15,755 nucleotides of DNA from positions 14,917 through 30,671 of the forward strand of contig KL568525.1 in NCBI GenBank assembly GCA_000715605.1, in the 5' to 3' direction. Positions 1 through 6,012 of this stretch are shown here, in pieces. The notes under the pieces are model-generated. The model ran no database searches. It worked only from the letters and a program-made list of their open reading frames with translations, and was not told the DNA's origin. Numbering within the stretch: position 1 is the first letter of the stretch; each line of letters starts with the position of its first letter. The position numbers and the translations under genes are program-made. The stretch is from Streptomyces speibonae. Lineage in GTDB: Bacteria; Actinomycetota; Actinomycetes; Streptomycetales; Streptomycetaceae.

Positions 1-92
1 CCGCCGGCAGCACCGTGACCGTCCGTGCCGAGGGTGACGACGCCGAACAGGCCGTAGCGGCGCTGGCCGAGATTCTCGCCACCGCCGAGTGA
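1..92 (+). CDS. HPr-like phosphocarrier domain, C-terminal end (partial)
   Basis: The open frame enters from the left edge (first full codon at 3) and stops with TGA at 90-92. Its last 29 residues read as a small beta strand followed by a helix: AGSTVTVRAEGDDAEQAV then a short Ala/Leu-rich helix. This matches the final strand and helix of HPr phosphocarrier proteins, which relay phosphate from enzyme I in the PTS. The ending differs from what I remember of the housekeeping Streptomyces HPr, so it may instead be the HPr domain of a DhaM-type dihydroxyacetone kinase subunit. The active-site histidine lies outside the window, so the role cannot be decided here. Confidence 0.6.
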   Translation, partial: AGSTVTVRAEGDDAEQAVAALAEILATAE

Positions 93-141
93 CCCGGCCG
101 CGACGAGCGGCACACCAGCGAGACCAGTGGAGGTGGCCGAG

Positions 142-588
142 GTGAACGCCCCCGCCACATACACGTCCGACTCACGGGCGGGCCCGCCGTCCCGGTTCGA
201 GCACGCCTGCCCGATCCCGCACATCCCGGAGGCCGTCTCCGCCGTACGCCGGCGGGCCCGCACCGTTCTCGCCCGGTGGCGCGTGCCCGCCGCGACGGCC
301 GACGACGCCCTCCTGGTGATCTCGGAGCTGGCCACCAACGCCATCCTCCACGCCCGCCCACCGGCGGTCCTGCACCTGTCCCTGCCCGACCCCGGCAGCG
401 GCGCCCTGCGCATCGAGGTCACCGACGCCGGCCCGGCCCCCGGGCCCGGCCCCGCCCACGCCGGCCCCGAGGAGCACCGCGAGAGCGGCCGCGGAACCGA
501 CATCGTCGCGGCCCTCGCCACCCGCCACGGCACATCCCGCCACGCCGGCCGCACCACACGGTGGGCACTCCTGGAACCGGCCGCCTGA
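142..588 (+). CDS. GHKL/HATPase_c_2 ATP-binding regulatory protein (RsbW-like anti-sigma factor family)
   Basis: This is a small stand-alone ATPase domain of 148 residues. The N box is visible as ISELATNAILHARP, the G1 box as TDAGPAPG, and the G2 box as GRGTDIVAALATRHG, followed by the usual terminal strand WALLEP. Streptomyces carry many such proteins. Characterised members bind ATP and either phosphorylate anti-anti-sigma factors or sequester sigma factors, but most paralogues have no known partner. The frame is open from a GTG at 127, but the GTG at 142 is preferred because GGAGG at 129-133 sits 8 nt upstream of it. No sigma or STAS-domain gene is adjacent, so the target is unknown. The gene converges on the acetyltransferase, with stops 27 nt apart. 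Confidence 0.85.
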   Translation: MNAPATYTSDSRAGPPSRFEHACPIPHIPEAVSAVRRRARTVLARWRVPAATADDALLVISELATNAILHARPPAVLHLSLPDPGSGALRIEVTDAGPAPGPGPAHAGPEEHRESGRGTDIVAALATRHGTSRHAGRTTRWALLEPAA

Positions 589-615
589 CAGCCGTCGTGC
601 CCGGTGACCGCCGGC

Positions 616-1161
616 TCAGCGCCACTCCCTTCTGAGCAGGCCGAACACCCAGGTGTCGGAGACCTCGCCGTTCACGACGCAGTCCTCACGGAGCGTGCCC
701 TCGCGGACGAAGCCGAGTTTTCCGAGGACACGGGCGGAGGGGACGTTACGGGTGTCGGTCTCGGCCTGGACCCGGTTGAGGTCCAGGGTGTCGAAGGCCC
801 ACCGCAGCACGGCGTGGGCGGCCTCCGTCGCGTAGCCGTGGCCCCACATCGGTTCGCCGAGGACGTAGCCCAGCGACGCGCTGCGGTGATCCGGGTTCCA
901 TCCGGTCAGACCGCACCAGCCGACGAAGGCCCCGTCCGAGGCACGGTCGATGGCCACGCGCGCGCCCGTGCCCTCGTCGGCGATCTTCCGGCACACGGTG
1001 ATGAACCGCTCGGCGCGGGCCGGTTCGGTCCACGGCGGCGAGTCCCAGTAGCGCAGCACGTGCGCGTCGCTGTGCAGCGCGAAGAGCCGGCCGGCGTCGG
1101 CGTCGGTGAAGGGGCGCAGGCGCAGGCGGGCGGTGTGGAGGACGGGCGTGGGCAGGGTCAT
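616..1161 (-). CDS. GNAT family N-acetyltransferase, RimJ/RimL type
   Basis: The 181-residue product begins LPTPVLHTARLRLRPFTDADA, the usual start of RimJ/RimL-like acetyltransferases. It continues through the acetyl-CoA binding motif region LGYVLGEPMWGHGYATEA and the following helix, then ETDTRNVPSARVLGKLGFVREGTLR, the classic motif B and end. It transfers acetyl from acetyl-CoA to an amine; ribosomal-protein or small-molecule N-termini are typical in the family, but the substrate here is unknown. An ATG at 1170 in the same frame is an alternative start. The ATG at 1161 is chosen because CACGAT ends 7 nt before it, a spacing seen in leaderless Streptomyces genes, and neither ATG has a clear ribosome binding site. 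The frame stays open far upstream, but that part does not look like acetyltransferase. Confidence 0.88.
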   Translation of the reverse strand: MTLPTPVLHTARLRLRPFTDADAGRLFALHSDAHVLRYWDSPPWTEPARAERFITVCRKIADEGTGARVAIDRASDGAFVGWCGLTGWNPDHRSASLGYVLGEPMWGHGYATEAAHAVLRWAFDTLDLNRVQAETDTRNVPSARVLGKLGFVREGTLREDCVVNGEVSDTWVFGLLRREWR

Positions 1162-1204
1162 GCGCACCATCGTGGCTGCCGGCGGCGCGGTCGCGACAGC
1201 GGAT

Positions 1205-1729
1205 TCACGTTCGGGGACGGGGTGGCGCCGCCGGACGGGTGGCAGGTCGCGGTGGCCGCGGCTCCGTCCTTGCCTGGTGGCCGCGGCGGCGCAGGCCGAG
1301 TTCGGCCCCCTCACGTACGGATTCGGCCCCCTCGCGCACGGAGGGGTCGTCCTCGATGAGGAGCACGCGGGGCACCGCGGTTCTTCCTCGGTGATGGGCG
1401 AAGGTGAGGACGACGGCGCTCGCGCCGACGAGTAGGTGCCGCCCCGCCGGTGCGGTTCCCCGGGCCACGAGATGGCCCAGCACGGTGGTGCGGACGGCGG
1501 CGAGGAGCAGCCGGGCGTGAGGACCGGCCGCACCGGACCGCAGGGGGCGGGAGACCGCGAGCCGCCGGCTCAGCACACCGGCCGTCACCGCGCAGCCCGC
1601 GCACAGCGCGAGGGAGTACGCCCCCGCCATGCCGGTGACGGCCCAGCGGGCCGGCGGCAGCCGGCTGACCTGGTCCGGCATGTACGCGCGCGCCGCCCCG
1701 TGGAACGCCCGCGACTTCGGCCGCGCCAA
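1205..1729 (-). CDS. Unrecognised small membrane protein ORF fused in frame to a response-regulator remnant
   Basis: I do not recognise the family. The frame starts at TTG 1729, just after an in-frame TAA, or at ATG 1681. Third codon positions are almost all G/C from 1729 down to about 1385, which supports real coding. The product has hydrophobic segments at about residues 30-52 and 98-111, with a weaker one near 73-88, separated by Arg-rich stretches, so a small integral membrane protein is likely. There is no stop before residue 119, where the sequence becomes the start of a response regulator. Beyond that it degrades into Pro/Arg-rich text up to the TGA at 1205-1207. No good ribosome binding site is visible at either start. 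The 5' end may be truncated and the C-terminal part is probably not native. Whether it is expressed is uncertain. Confidence 0.4.
   Translation of the reverse strand: MARPKSRAFHGAARAYMPDQVSRLPPARWAVTGMAGAYSLALCAGCAVTAGVLSRRLAVSRPLRSGAAGPHARLLLAAVRTTVLGHLVARGTAPAGRHLLVGASAVVLTFAHHRGRTAVPRVLLIEDDPSVREGAESVREGAELGLRRRGHQARTEPRPPRPATRPAAPPRPRT
1274..1375 (-). pseudogene. 5' remnant of a response regulator gene (receiver domain start only)
   Basis: Reading from GTG 1375, 34 codons give VPRVLLIEDDPSVREGA, then a repeated SVREGAE, then LGLRRRGHQ. This is the beta1-alpha1 start of an OmpR-type receiver domain, with the acidic pair ED-D in place. A plausible ribosome binding site (GAGGA) lies 9 nt upstream of the GTG. 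After GHQ no frame continues as a receiver domain: the phosphoacceptor Asp, the conserved Lys and the DNA-binding domain are all absent. The gene therefore looks deleted after its first ~34 codons. It lies inside the open frame of the upstream membrane ORF. A 21-bp tandem duplication adds seven residues inside helix alpha1. Confidence 0.65.
1301..1342. repeat. 21-bp tandem duplication inside the response-regulator remnant
   Basis: Two adjacent 21-bp units, 1301-1321 and 1322-1342, match at 19 of 21 positions. Both encode ESVREGA on the minus strand, so the duplication keeps the reading frame. The differences fall at third or silent positions. Confidence 0.85.
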
Positions 1730-1848
1730 CCGTAGTTAGGGCCGCATCGGCATGAGCGACGCGGACGCGGCCCGGTTCCACGGGCGAGTGGCGGGACAGG
1801 AGCGCCCGGTGACCGGCGCACCACCTGCCGTGCCCCAAGTCCCCAGGG

Positions 1849-1880
1849 TTGTCAGCGAACTTCCCCGGAATTGTCAGTGA
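1849..1880 (+). promoter_or_regulatory. Pair of TTGTCAGYGA direct repeats, 22 bp apart, upstream of the deacetylase
   Basis: TTGTCAGCGA at 1849-1858 and TTGTCAGTGA at 1871-1880 are in direct orientation at a spacing of exactly 22 bp, two helical turns. They lie about 95 bp before the deacetylase start in a short stretch with lower GC than its surroundings. Activators that bind direct repeats (for example PhoP, with 11-nt units) use such spacing, but the repeat does not match the PhoP consensus well, so the factor is unknown. TTGTCA also resembles a -35 hexamer, but no matching -10 was found. Confidence 0.3.
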
Positions 1881-1975
1881 TCGGTAACGGACGGATCCCC
1901 GGCCGCGAATCGCTCGTCTCGCCCAGTGGGTTCAGGTGATCCACGGCGATGAACGACAGCGGAGGCGGAACGGAC

Positions 1976-2758
1976 ATGGAACGGCGCGGTGGGGTACGGG
2001 GCTGGTACGGCAAGATGGCCGGGGCGGCGCTCGCGGTGACGGCGCTGGCCGTCGGGGCCTCGGTGTGGACGGCGCAGGCCGACGCCGTGAACGCTGGTTC
2101 CGCGCCGCAGGCGTCCGCGCCGGCCGCACCGGGCGGTGCCGGCGACGTCAAGCGGGTCTCGAAGACCATCGTGCACGCCTCCGACGCGGGCGAGCGCGGC
2201 GTCAACATCACCATCGACGACGGCCCCGACCCCACGTGGACGCCCCAGGTGCTCGACCTGCTGCGGGAGCACGGGGTGAAGGCCACGTTCTGTGTGACCG
2301 GCATCCAGGCGCAGGCCCACCCGGACCTGGTGAAGGACATCGTGGCCGCCGGGCACCGGCTGTGCGACCACTCGGTGTCGCACGACACCGCCATGGACCG
2401 CAAGTCCGAGGCCTACCAGAAGAAGGAGATCCTCGACGCCGAGCGCATGATCGTCGAGGCGTCCGGGGGAGTGCGCCCGATGTACTACCGGGCGCCCGGA
2501 GGGGCGTTCACCCCCTACAGCCGCGAGCTGGCCGCCTCCCGGGGCATGCGCCCGCTGGGCTGGAACGTGGACACCAAGGACTTCGAGCAGCCGGGCGCGG
2601 ACGCCATCGTCGCCACCGTCGAGGAGGAGATCGCCAACGGGCCGACGGTCCTCTTCCACGACGCGGGCGGGGACCGCTCCCAGACCCTCGACGCCATGCG
2701 CCGCATCCTGCCCTGGCTCAAGGAGCAGGGCTACACCTTCGGCTTTCCGGTGCGCTAG
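1976..2758 (+). CDS. Secreted polysaccharide deacetylase (NodB homology domain, CE4)
   Basis: The 260-residue product has a basic N-terminus and a hydrophobic stretch at about 13-34 ending TAQA-DA, a likely Sec signal peptide or anchor. A NodB domain follows from about residue 76. All five CE4 motifs are visible: TIDDGPD (Asp81, Asp82), HSVSH (metal ligands His132 and His136), RAPGG (Arg172), DTKDF (Asp202) and LFHD (His228). Such enzymes remove N-acetyl groups from peptidoglycan, chitin oligomers or similar polymers outside the cell, and which substrate applies here cannot be read. The start is set at ATG 1976, with GGAGG at 1961-1965 and a 10-nt spacer, rather than the in-frame ATG at 1949, which lacks a binding site. 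Motif 1 has Ile where most family members have Phe, a mild change. Confidence 0.92.
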   Translation: MERRGGVRGWYGKMAGAALAVTALAVGASVWTAQADAVNAGSAPQASAPAAPGGAGDVKRVSKTIVHASDAGERGVNITIDDGPDPTWTPQVLDLLREHGVKATFCVTGIQAQAHPDLVKDIVAAGHRLCDHSVSHDTAMDRKSEAYQKKEILDAERMIVEASGGVRPMYYRAPGGAFTPYSRELAASRGMRPLGWNVDTKDFEQPGADAIVATVEEEIANGPTVLFHDAGGDRSQTLDAMRRILPWLKEQGYTFGFPVR

Positions 2759-2765
2759 GTGTGTT

Positions 2766-2802
2766 CTGGGCCCGCCGTTCGGATCCGGACGACGGGCCCC
2801 AG
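2766..2802. terminator. Bidirectional terminator-like hairpin between convergent genes
   Basis: A long, nearly self-complementary stretch runs from CTGGG at 2766 to CCCAG at 2802, centred on the palindrome CGGATCCG, with one bulged base, one mismatch and a wobble pair. It sits 7 nt after the deacetylase stop and 14 nt from the stop of the convergent PAP2 gene, where a shared terminator would be expected. There is no strong T tract, as is common in Streptomyces. Confidence 0.6.
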
Positions 2803-2816
2803 CCGCCCGGCGCCGG

Positions 2817-4178
2817 TCAGATCGGTTCCGGCTGGGGTTCGGGGCGGGGCTGCGGGACGGCCGTGCGGGACCACTGCCCGGTGGTCCGCGCGTAGCCGGC
2901 GACGACCGAGGCCGTTGCCAGCAGCAGCAGCGGTCCGGCCAGCCAGGCGTGGTGGGCCATCTGCACGGGCAGCCAGCGGTACGACAGCAGGAACGCGGTG
3001 AAGACGACGGTGCCGTAGGCGACCAGCCGGAGCCCCGCCCGGTCCCAGCCCCGGTCGTAGGTGCGCAGGGCCGCCTCGATGGTGAGGGTGAACACCGCGC
3101 CGGCGATGAGGTCGGCGCCGTAGTGCCAGCCGAAGCCGAGCGTCGCGCAGAGCGTGGCGATCAGCCAGAACGTTCCCGCGTAGCGCAGCGGCCGCGGGCC
3201 CTTGCGGGTGTGGATGAAGATCGCGACCGCCCAGGCCGTGTGCAGGCTGGGCATGCAGTTGCGGGGCGTGAAGCCGTCGAACGGCATGGGCTGCGGGGCG
3301 GCCGGTGGCACGGGTGTGTGCGGCCACAGGTCGGCCACCGCCCAGGACGCGGTGGGCGCCATGTCCGGTGACCACAGGGCGACCGCCGACCAGTGCTCGG
3401 CGCCGGTGCCGTAGGCGAAGATCGGGCCGACCACCGGGAAGATCATGTAGTACGCCGGTCCGACGAGGCCGATCACCAGGAACGTGCGCACCAGGTGGTG
3501 GCGCGGGAAGCGCCGCTCGGCCGCCACGTGACGCAGCTGGTAGAGGGCGGCGAGGACCGCGGCCACCGCGAGATTGCCGTAGACGAAGTCGAGGACGTTG
3601 TACCCGACGGAGCCGGAGGCGGTGACGACCCGGCCCACCAGCCAGGACGGGTTGCCCAGCGCGTGGTCGGCGACGGCGACGTACTGGTCGAACACCGTCG
3701 GGCGGGTCTTGGAGGTGATGAGCAGCCAGGTGTCGCCCGTCTTGCGGCCCGCCATCAGCAGCAGGGCCAGGCCGACGCCCTTCAGCAGCAGGACGCGGTC
3801 CGGTCCGGTGCGGCGGGTGAGGGCGAGGACCGCGACGCCCAGGATCACCCACAGGGCGCCGTTGCCGAAGGGGTGGCCGCCCGCCGTGTCGACGTCCCCG
3901 GCCCACCTGACGACGAAGAAGACCAGGTCGATGCCGATCGCCGCGCCCACCGCGATGAACCGTTCCCGCCGGGTGAGGACCACCGTCATCAGCGCCATGG
4001 CCGCGTACAGCAGACCACCCGACTTGGGGGCGTGGATCACCTCCCGCGCCTGCAGGGTGATCGGCCCCGGTGTGCCGTAGTGACGCGCCGCGAGTTCGAG
4101 CGCGACGAAGAAGCCGAGGGTCACGGCGGCGGTGAGGGTCCAGAGCACGGCCTTCGGCCGGCGCCACACGGGCGTCAC
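2817..4178 (-). CDS. PAP2-superfamily polytopic membrane phosphatase/phosphotransferase
   Basis: The 453-residue product has many hydrophobic segments and a C-terminal PAP2 core. The catalytic signature is visible as RNCMPSLHTAW (Arg306, His313) followed about 40 residues later by GWHYGADLIAG (His352, Asp356). This arrangement is typical of the PAP2_3 group, which includes inositol phosphotransferases and lipid phosphate phosphatases, so the enzyme probably transfers or removes a lipid-linked phosphate at the membrane. The exact substrate is unknown. Conserved aromatic and proline residues before the core (YYMIFPVVGPIFAYG) also fit that group. The frame is open to a TTG at 4226. GTG 4178 is preferred because GGGAG at 4185-4189 lies 6 nt upstream. 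The C-terminus is a Pro/Glu/Gln-rich tail. Confidence 0.85.
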   Translation of the reverse strand: MTPVWRRPKAVLWTLTAAVTLGFFVALELAARHYGTPGPITLQAREVIHAPKSGGLLYAAMALMTVVLTRRERFIAVGAAIGIDLVFFVVRWAGDVDTAGGHPFGNGALWVILGVAVLALTRRTGPDRVLLLKGVGLALLLMAGRKTGDTWLLITSKTRPTVFDQYVAVADHALGNPSWLVGRVVTASGSVGYNVLDFVYGNLAVAAVLAALYQLRHVAAERRFPRHHLVRTFLVIGLVGPAYYMIFPVVGPIFAYGTGAEHWSAVALWSPDMAPTASWAVADLWPHTPVPPAAPQPMPFDGFTPRNCMPSLHTAWAVAIFIHTRKGPRPLRYAGTFWLIATLCATLGFGWHYGADLIAGAVFTLTIEAALRTYDRGWDRAGLRLVAYGTVVFTAFLLSYRWLPVQMAHHAWLAGPLLLLATASVVAGYARTTGQWSRTAVPQPRPEPQPEPI

Positions 4179-4273
4179 GGGTCTCTCCCGTACACCCGGA
4201 TCGTTCTGCGGTGGTATGTGTATCAACGTCAGTCAGCTTCGTTTAGGTGTCGATCCCGTAAGGGCAGCCGTCG

Positions 4274-4291
4274 TTCCGTCGGAAGACGGAA
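4274..4291 (-). terminator. Short perfect hairpin downstream of the DM13 gene
   Basis: TTCCGTC at 4274-4280 pairs perfectly with GACGGAA at 4285-4291 across a GGAA loop. It lies about 50 nt past the DM13 stop and could help end that transcript, or act as a 5' leader structure for the PAP2 gene. There is no T tract. Confidence 0.3.
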
Positions 4292-4315
4292 GATGCACAG
4301 TACGGGTTCACCTCG

Positions 4316-4338
4316 GACCGGGGACGCCCGGCCCGGTC
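4316..4338 (-). terminator. Hairpin directly after the DM13 gene stop
   Basis: GACCGGG at 4316-4322 and CCCGGTC at 4332-4338 form a perfect 7-bp GC-rich stem with a 9-nt loop. It begins 3 nt beyond the stop codon of the minus-strand DM13 gene, a typical position for a factor-independent terminator, though without a T run. Confidence 0.45.
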
Positions 4339-4341
4339 GCG

Positions 4342-4911
4342 TCAGGCGCGGGCGAGGGCCGCGGCGCCGAACGAGACGTCGAAGCGGTCGCACCAGATGC
4401 TCACGCTGCGGTACCGCCCCGGATCGACGCCGGCGGGCAGGACGTAGTTCTGGCTGCCCTTGTTCCCCTTGAGCCGGCCAAGGCTGACGTACTCCCCGTC
4501 GTCGAACAGGTGCCAGCCGGCCCGGCCCTCCACGACCGGCGCGTCGGTCAGCCAGACCCGCAGGTCGGGGCCGTTGCTGGTGTCGAGGTTCTCCAGCCGT
4601 ACGACGTGGGAGCCGTCGGCCAGCTGTACGAGCCGCACGGTGCCGGAGGTCGCGTGCTCGTGGCTGATCAGCTCACCGCTCGCCACCGTCACCGGCCCGG
4701 CCGGGGAGGGCGCGGGGGAGGCGTCGGGCGAGGGTGTCCCGGAGGGCGTCGCCGGGGTGCCCGCGGTCACGGGCAGCGCCTCCTGGACCGTCTCGTCCAC
4801 CCACAGCTTCCACGGCTGGAACCAGTACAGCCCGAACCCGGCCCCGGCGAGAGCCACCAGCAGCGCCCCGGCCACCCACGGCCGCGACGGCGCACGCCGT
4901 CCACGCCCCAT
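4342..4911 (-). CDS. Membrane-anchored DM13-domain protein
   Basis: The 189-residue product starts with a basic segment and one membrane helix at about 11-30. A Pro/Ser/Thr-rich linker (about 47-75) follows, then a DM13 domain at about 78-186. Typical DM13 features are GELISHEHATSGTVRL, the core RLENLDTSNGPDLRVWLTD, LGRLKGNKGSQNYVLP, and the terminal SIWCDRFDVSFG, whose Cys174 is the family's conserved cysteine. DM13 domains are found in secreted or membrane proteins and have been proposed to act in redox or electron transfer, but a bacterial role is not established. ATG 4911 is chosen over the upstream in-frame ATG at 4953 because AGGAGG at 4920-4925 is 8 nt upstream. The gene is preceded by the operator-like region at 5022-5087. 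Confidence 0.85.
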   Translation of the reverse strand: MGRGRRAPSRPWVAGALLVALAGAGFGLYWFQPWKLWVDETVQEALPVTAGTPATPSGTPSPDASPAPSPAGPVTVASGELISHEHATSGTVRLVQLADGSHVVRLENLDTSNGPDLRVWLTDAPVVEGRAGWHLFDDGEYVSLGRLKGNKGSQNYVLPAGVDPGRYRSVSIWCDRFDVSFGAAALARA

Positions 4912-5021
4912 ACCGCCCACCTCCTGGAGGGATGTCGTACCGCCTCCATTCAACGGACCGAGCGCCCGCCCCGGGCGGCCGGACGGATGACGAAAGTCTT
5001 ACGTCCACTTCCGTAGACAGA

Positions 5022-5040
5022 ACGAGACGGTTCGTCTCGT
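5022..5040. promoter_or_regulatory. Operator-like inverted repeat ACGAGACG-N3-CGTCTCGT
   Basis: This is a perfect 8-bp inverted repeat around a GTT spacer, 19 bp in all. Its size and symmetry are typical of TetR-family operators. It lies about 110 bp upstream of the DM13 start codon, adjacent to a TTGAAG hexamer on the minus strand, where a bound repressor could block polymerase. No TetR gene occurs in the window. Confidence 0.55.
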
Positions 5041-5074
5041 CACTTCAAGCTAGCCCATCCGCCCGACTCACGCA

Positions 5075-5087
5075 AGACGCAACGTCT
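5075..5087. promoter_or_regulatory. Second operator-like dyad AGACG-CAA-CGTCT
   Basis: This perfect 5-bp inverted repeat with a 3-bp spacer has the same AGACG-N3-CGTCT core as the dyad at 5022-5040. The two centres (5031 and 5081) are 50 bp apart, close to five helical turns, so dimers on both sites would face the same side of the DNA. The outer bases are less symmetric than in the first site, which suggests a weaker secondary site. Confidence 0.45.
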
Positions 5088-5088
5088 C

Positions 5089-5133
5089 GCCGATACGTCC
5101 GGGCGACACGTCCCGGCGACACGTCCAGGCGAC
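5089..5133. repeat. 13-bp tandem repeat, three and a half copies
   Basis: Units with a 13-bp period occur at 5089 (GCCGATACGTCC), 5102 (GGCGACACGTCC), 5115 (identical to the previous unit) and a partial GGCGAC at 5128-5133. The array directly follows the second AGACG dyad. It could be a multi-site protein binding array or simply slippage. Confidence 0.6.
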
Positions 5134-5171
5134 TGCGGAAAACCGCAGGGTGCCGGGTGCGGGGAACCGCA
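5133..5171. promoter_or_regulatory. Two copies of TGCGG-N4-CCGCA stem-loop, 24 bp apart
   Basis: CTGCGG-AAAA-CCGCAG at 5133-5148 and TGCGG-GGAA-CCGCA at 5158-5171 share the pattern TGCGGNNAACCGCAGG in direct orientation. They could be paired protein-binding dyads or small RNA hairpins in the DedA leader. Their role is unknown. Confidence 0.4.
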
Positions 5172-5281
5172 GGAACCCGACGGTCTACCGCATACCGGCG
5201 CTGATCTGCGCTTTCTAGCGTGGTCGGCGGATCGCGGCACCCGCCGCGAGGACCGCCCCGCCGCCGCCCTGGAGACTTCGC

Positions 5282-5944
5282 ATGGACCTCGTGAACCTGG
5301 CTCTGCCCCAGGAGCCCGCCGACGGCGTCGCGGGCTGGGCCGCCGACCTCGTCGACACCATGGGCGCGCCGGGTGCCGGCCTCGCCGTCGCCCTGGAGAA
5401 CCTCTTCCCGCCGCTGCCCAGCGAGATCATCCTCCCGCTGACCGGGTTCGCCGCCGGGCAGGGCGTCATCGGCCTCCTCCCGGCCCTGCTGTGGACCACC
5501 GTCGGCTCCACGGCGGGTGCCACCGTCCTCTACTGGGCCGGCGCGCTGTTCGGCCGCGCCCGCATGCACGCGATCTGGGCCAGGCTGCCGCTGGTCAAGG
5601 CGTCCGACCTGGAGCGGACGGAGCAGTGGTTCGCCCGGCACGGGACGAAGGCGGTCCTCCTCGGCCGCATGGTGCCGATCTTCCGCAGCCTCATCTCCGT
5701 ACCGGCCGGTCTCGAACGCATGCCGCTGCCCGTCTTCGTGACGCTCACCGCCCTGGGCAGCCTGCTGTGGAACGCGGCGCTCGTCCTGTCCGGCTACTGG
5801 CTGGGCGAGCGGTGGGAGACCGTCGGGACGTACGTCGGGTTCGCCGGCAAGGCCGTCCTCGGCCTGGTCGCGGCGGCACTGGTGTGCTACGTCGTGGCCC
5901 GGCTGCGCCCCCGCGGGTCCGCCCGGCACCGCCGCGCCTCATGA
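5282..5944 (+). CDS. DedA family (VTT-domain) membrane protein
   Basis: The 220-residue product shows the DedA signatures ENLFPPLPSEIILPLTGF near residues 40-58, then GRMVPIFRSLISVPAG with its conserved arginines near 130-145, and GSLLWNAALVLSGYWLG. Hydrophobic segments cover most of the chain. DedA proteins are inner-membrane transporters; members have been linked to undecaprenyl-phosphate or phospholipid recycling and to envelope stress and antimicrobial-peptide tolerance. ATG 5282 is supported by GGAG at 5271-5274 with a 7-nt spacer. The stop codon region TCATGA overlaps an in-frame ATG for the kinase frame, so the gene may be transcribed together with the following two-component system. 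Confidence 0.92.
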   Translation: MDLVNLALPQEPADGVAGWAADLVDTMGAPGAGLAVALENLFPPLPSEIILPLTGFAAGQGVIGLLPALLWTTVGSTAGATVLYWAGALFGRARMHAIWARLPLVKASDLERTEQWFARHGTKAVLLGRMVPIFRSLISVPAGLERMPLPVFVTLTALGSLLWNAALVLSGYWLGERWETVGTYVGFAGKAVLGLVAAALVCYVVARLRPRGSARHRRAS

Positions 5945-5975
5945 CCGGCCCCGTCCCCGTCCCGACCGAACGATC

Positions 5976-6004
5976 TTGTCCGGGCTGTGCCGCCCGACTA
6001 CGCT
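5976..6004 (+). promoter_or_regulatory. Promoter for the histidine kinase, probably giving a leaderless mRNA
   Basis: TTGTCC at 5976-5981 and TACGCT at 5999-6004 are separated by exactly 17 bp, a good match to the Streptomyces housekeeping sigma pattern. Transcription would start around 6011-6013, at or next to the GTG at 6013. No ribosome binding site precedes that GTG. Confidence 0.6.
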
Positions 6005-6012
6005 CACCAGGC

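Larger units (their letters stand above)
4912..5281. other. Divergent control region between the DM13 and DedA genes
   Basis: About 370 bp without a convincing gene separate the divergently transcribed DM13 (minus) and DedA (plus) genes. The stretch holds two AGACG-N3-CGTCT dyads, three and a half 13-bp tandem repeats, and two TGCGG-N4-CCGCA stem-loops, all within 5022-5171. A TAGCGT hexamer at 5216-5221 could be a -10 element for the DedA gene, but no good -35 precedes it. TTGAAG (minus strand, 5048-5043) beside the first dyad is a possible -35 for the DM13 gene, with no convincing -10. Confidence 0.6.

Noticed and set aside
1752..1880. A 42-codon plus-strand ORF starting ATG 1752
   Set aside because: It has no family resemblance and no well-placed ribosome binding site, and it overlaps the TTGTCAG repeats, so it is probably chance.
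2755..4167. Long minus-strand frame overlapping the PAP2 gene in another phase
   Set aside because: Its translation is Arg/Pro/Gly-rich low complexity without domains; the membrane protein frame has the PAP2 motifs.
5941..6012. Upstream 24-codon extension of the histidine kinase with a CPGC motif
   Set aside because: It covers the -35 and -10 hexamers, lacks a ribosome binding site and has only one CxxC, so it is more likely an untranslated promoter than a zinc-binding tail.
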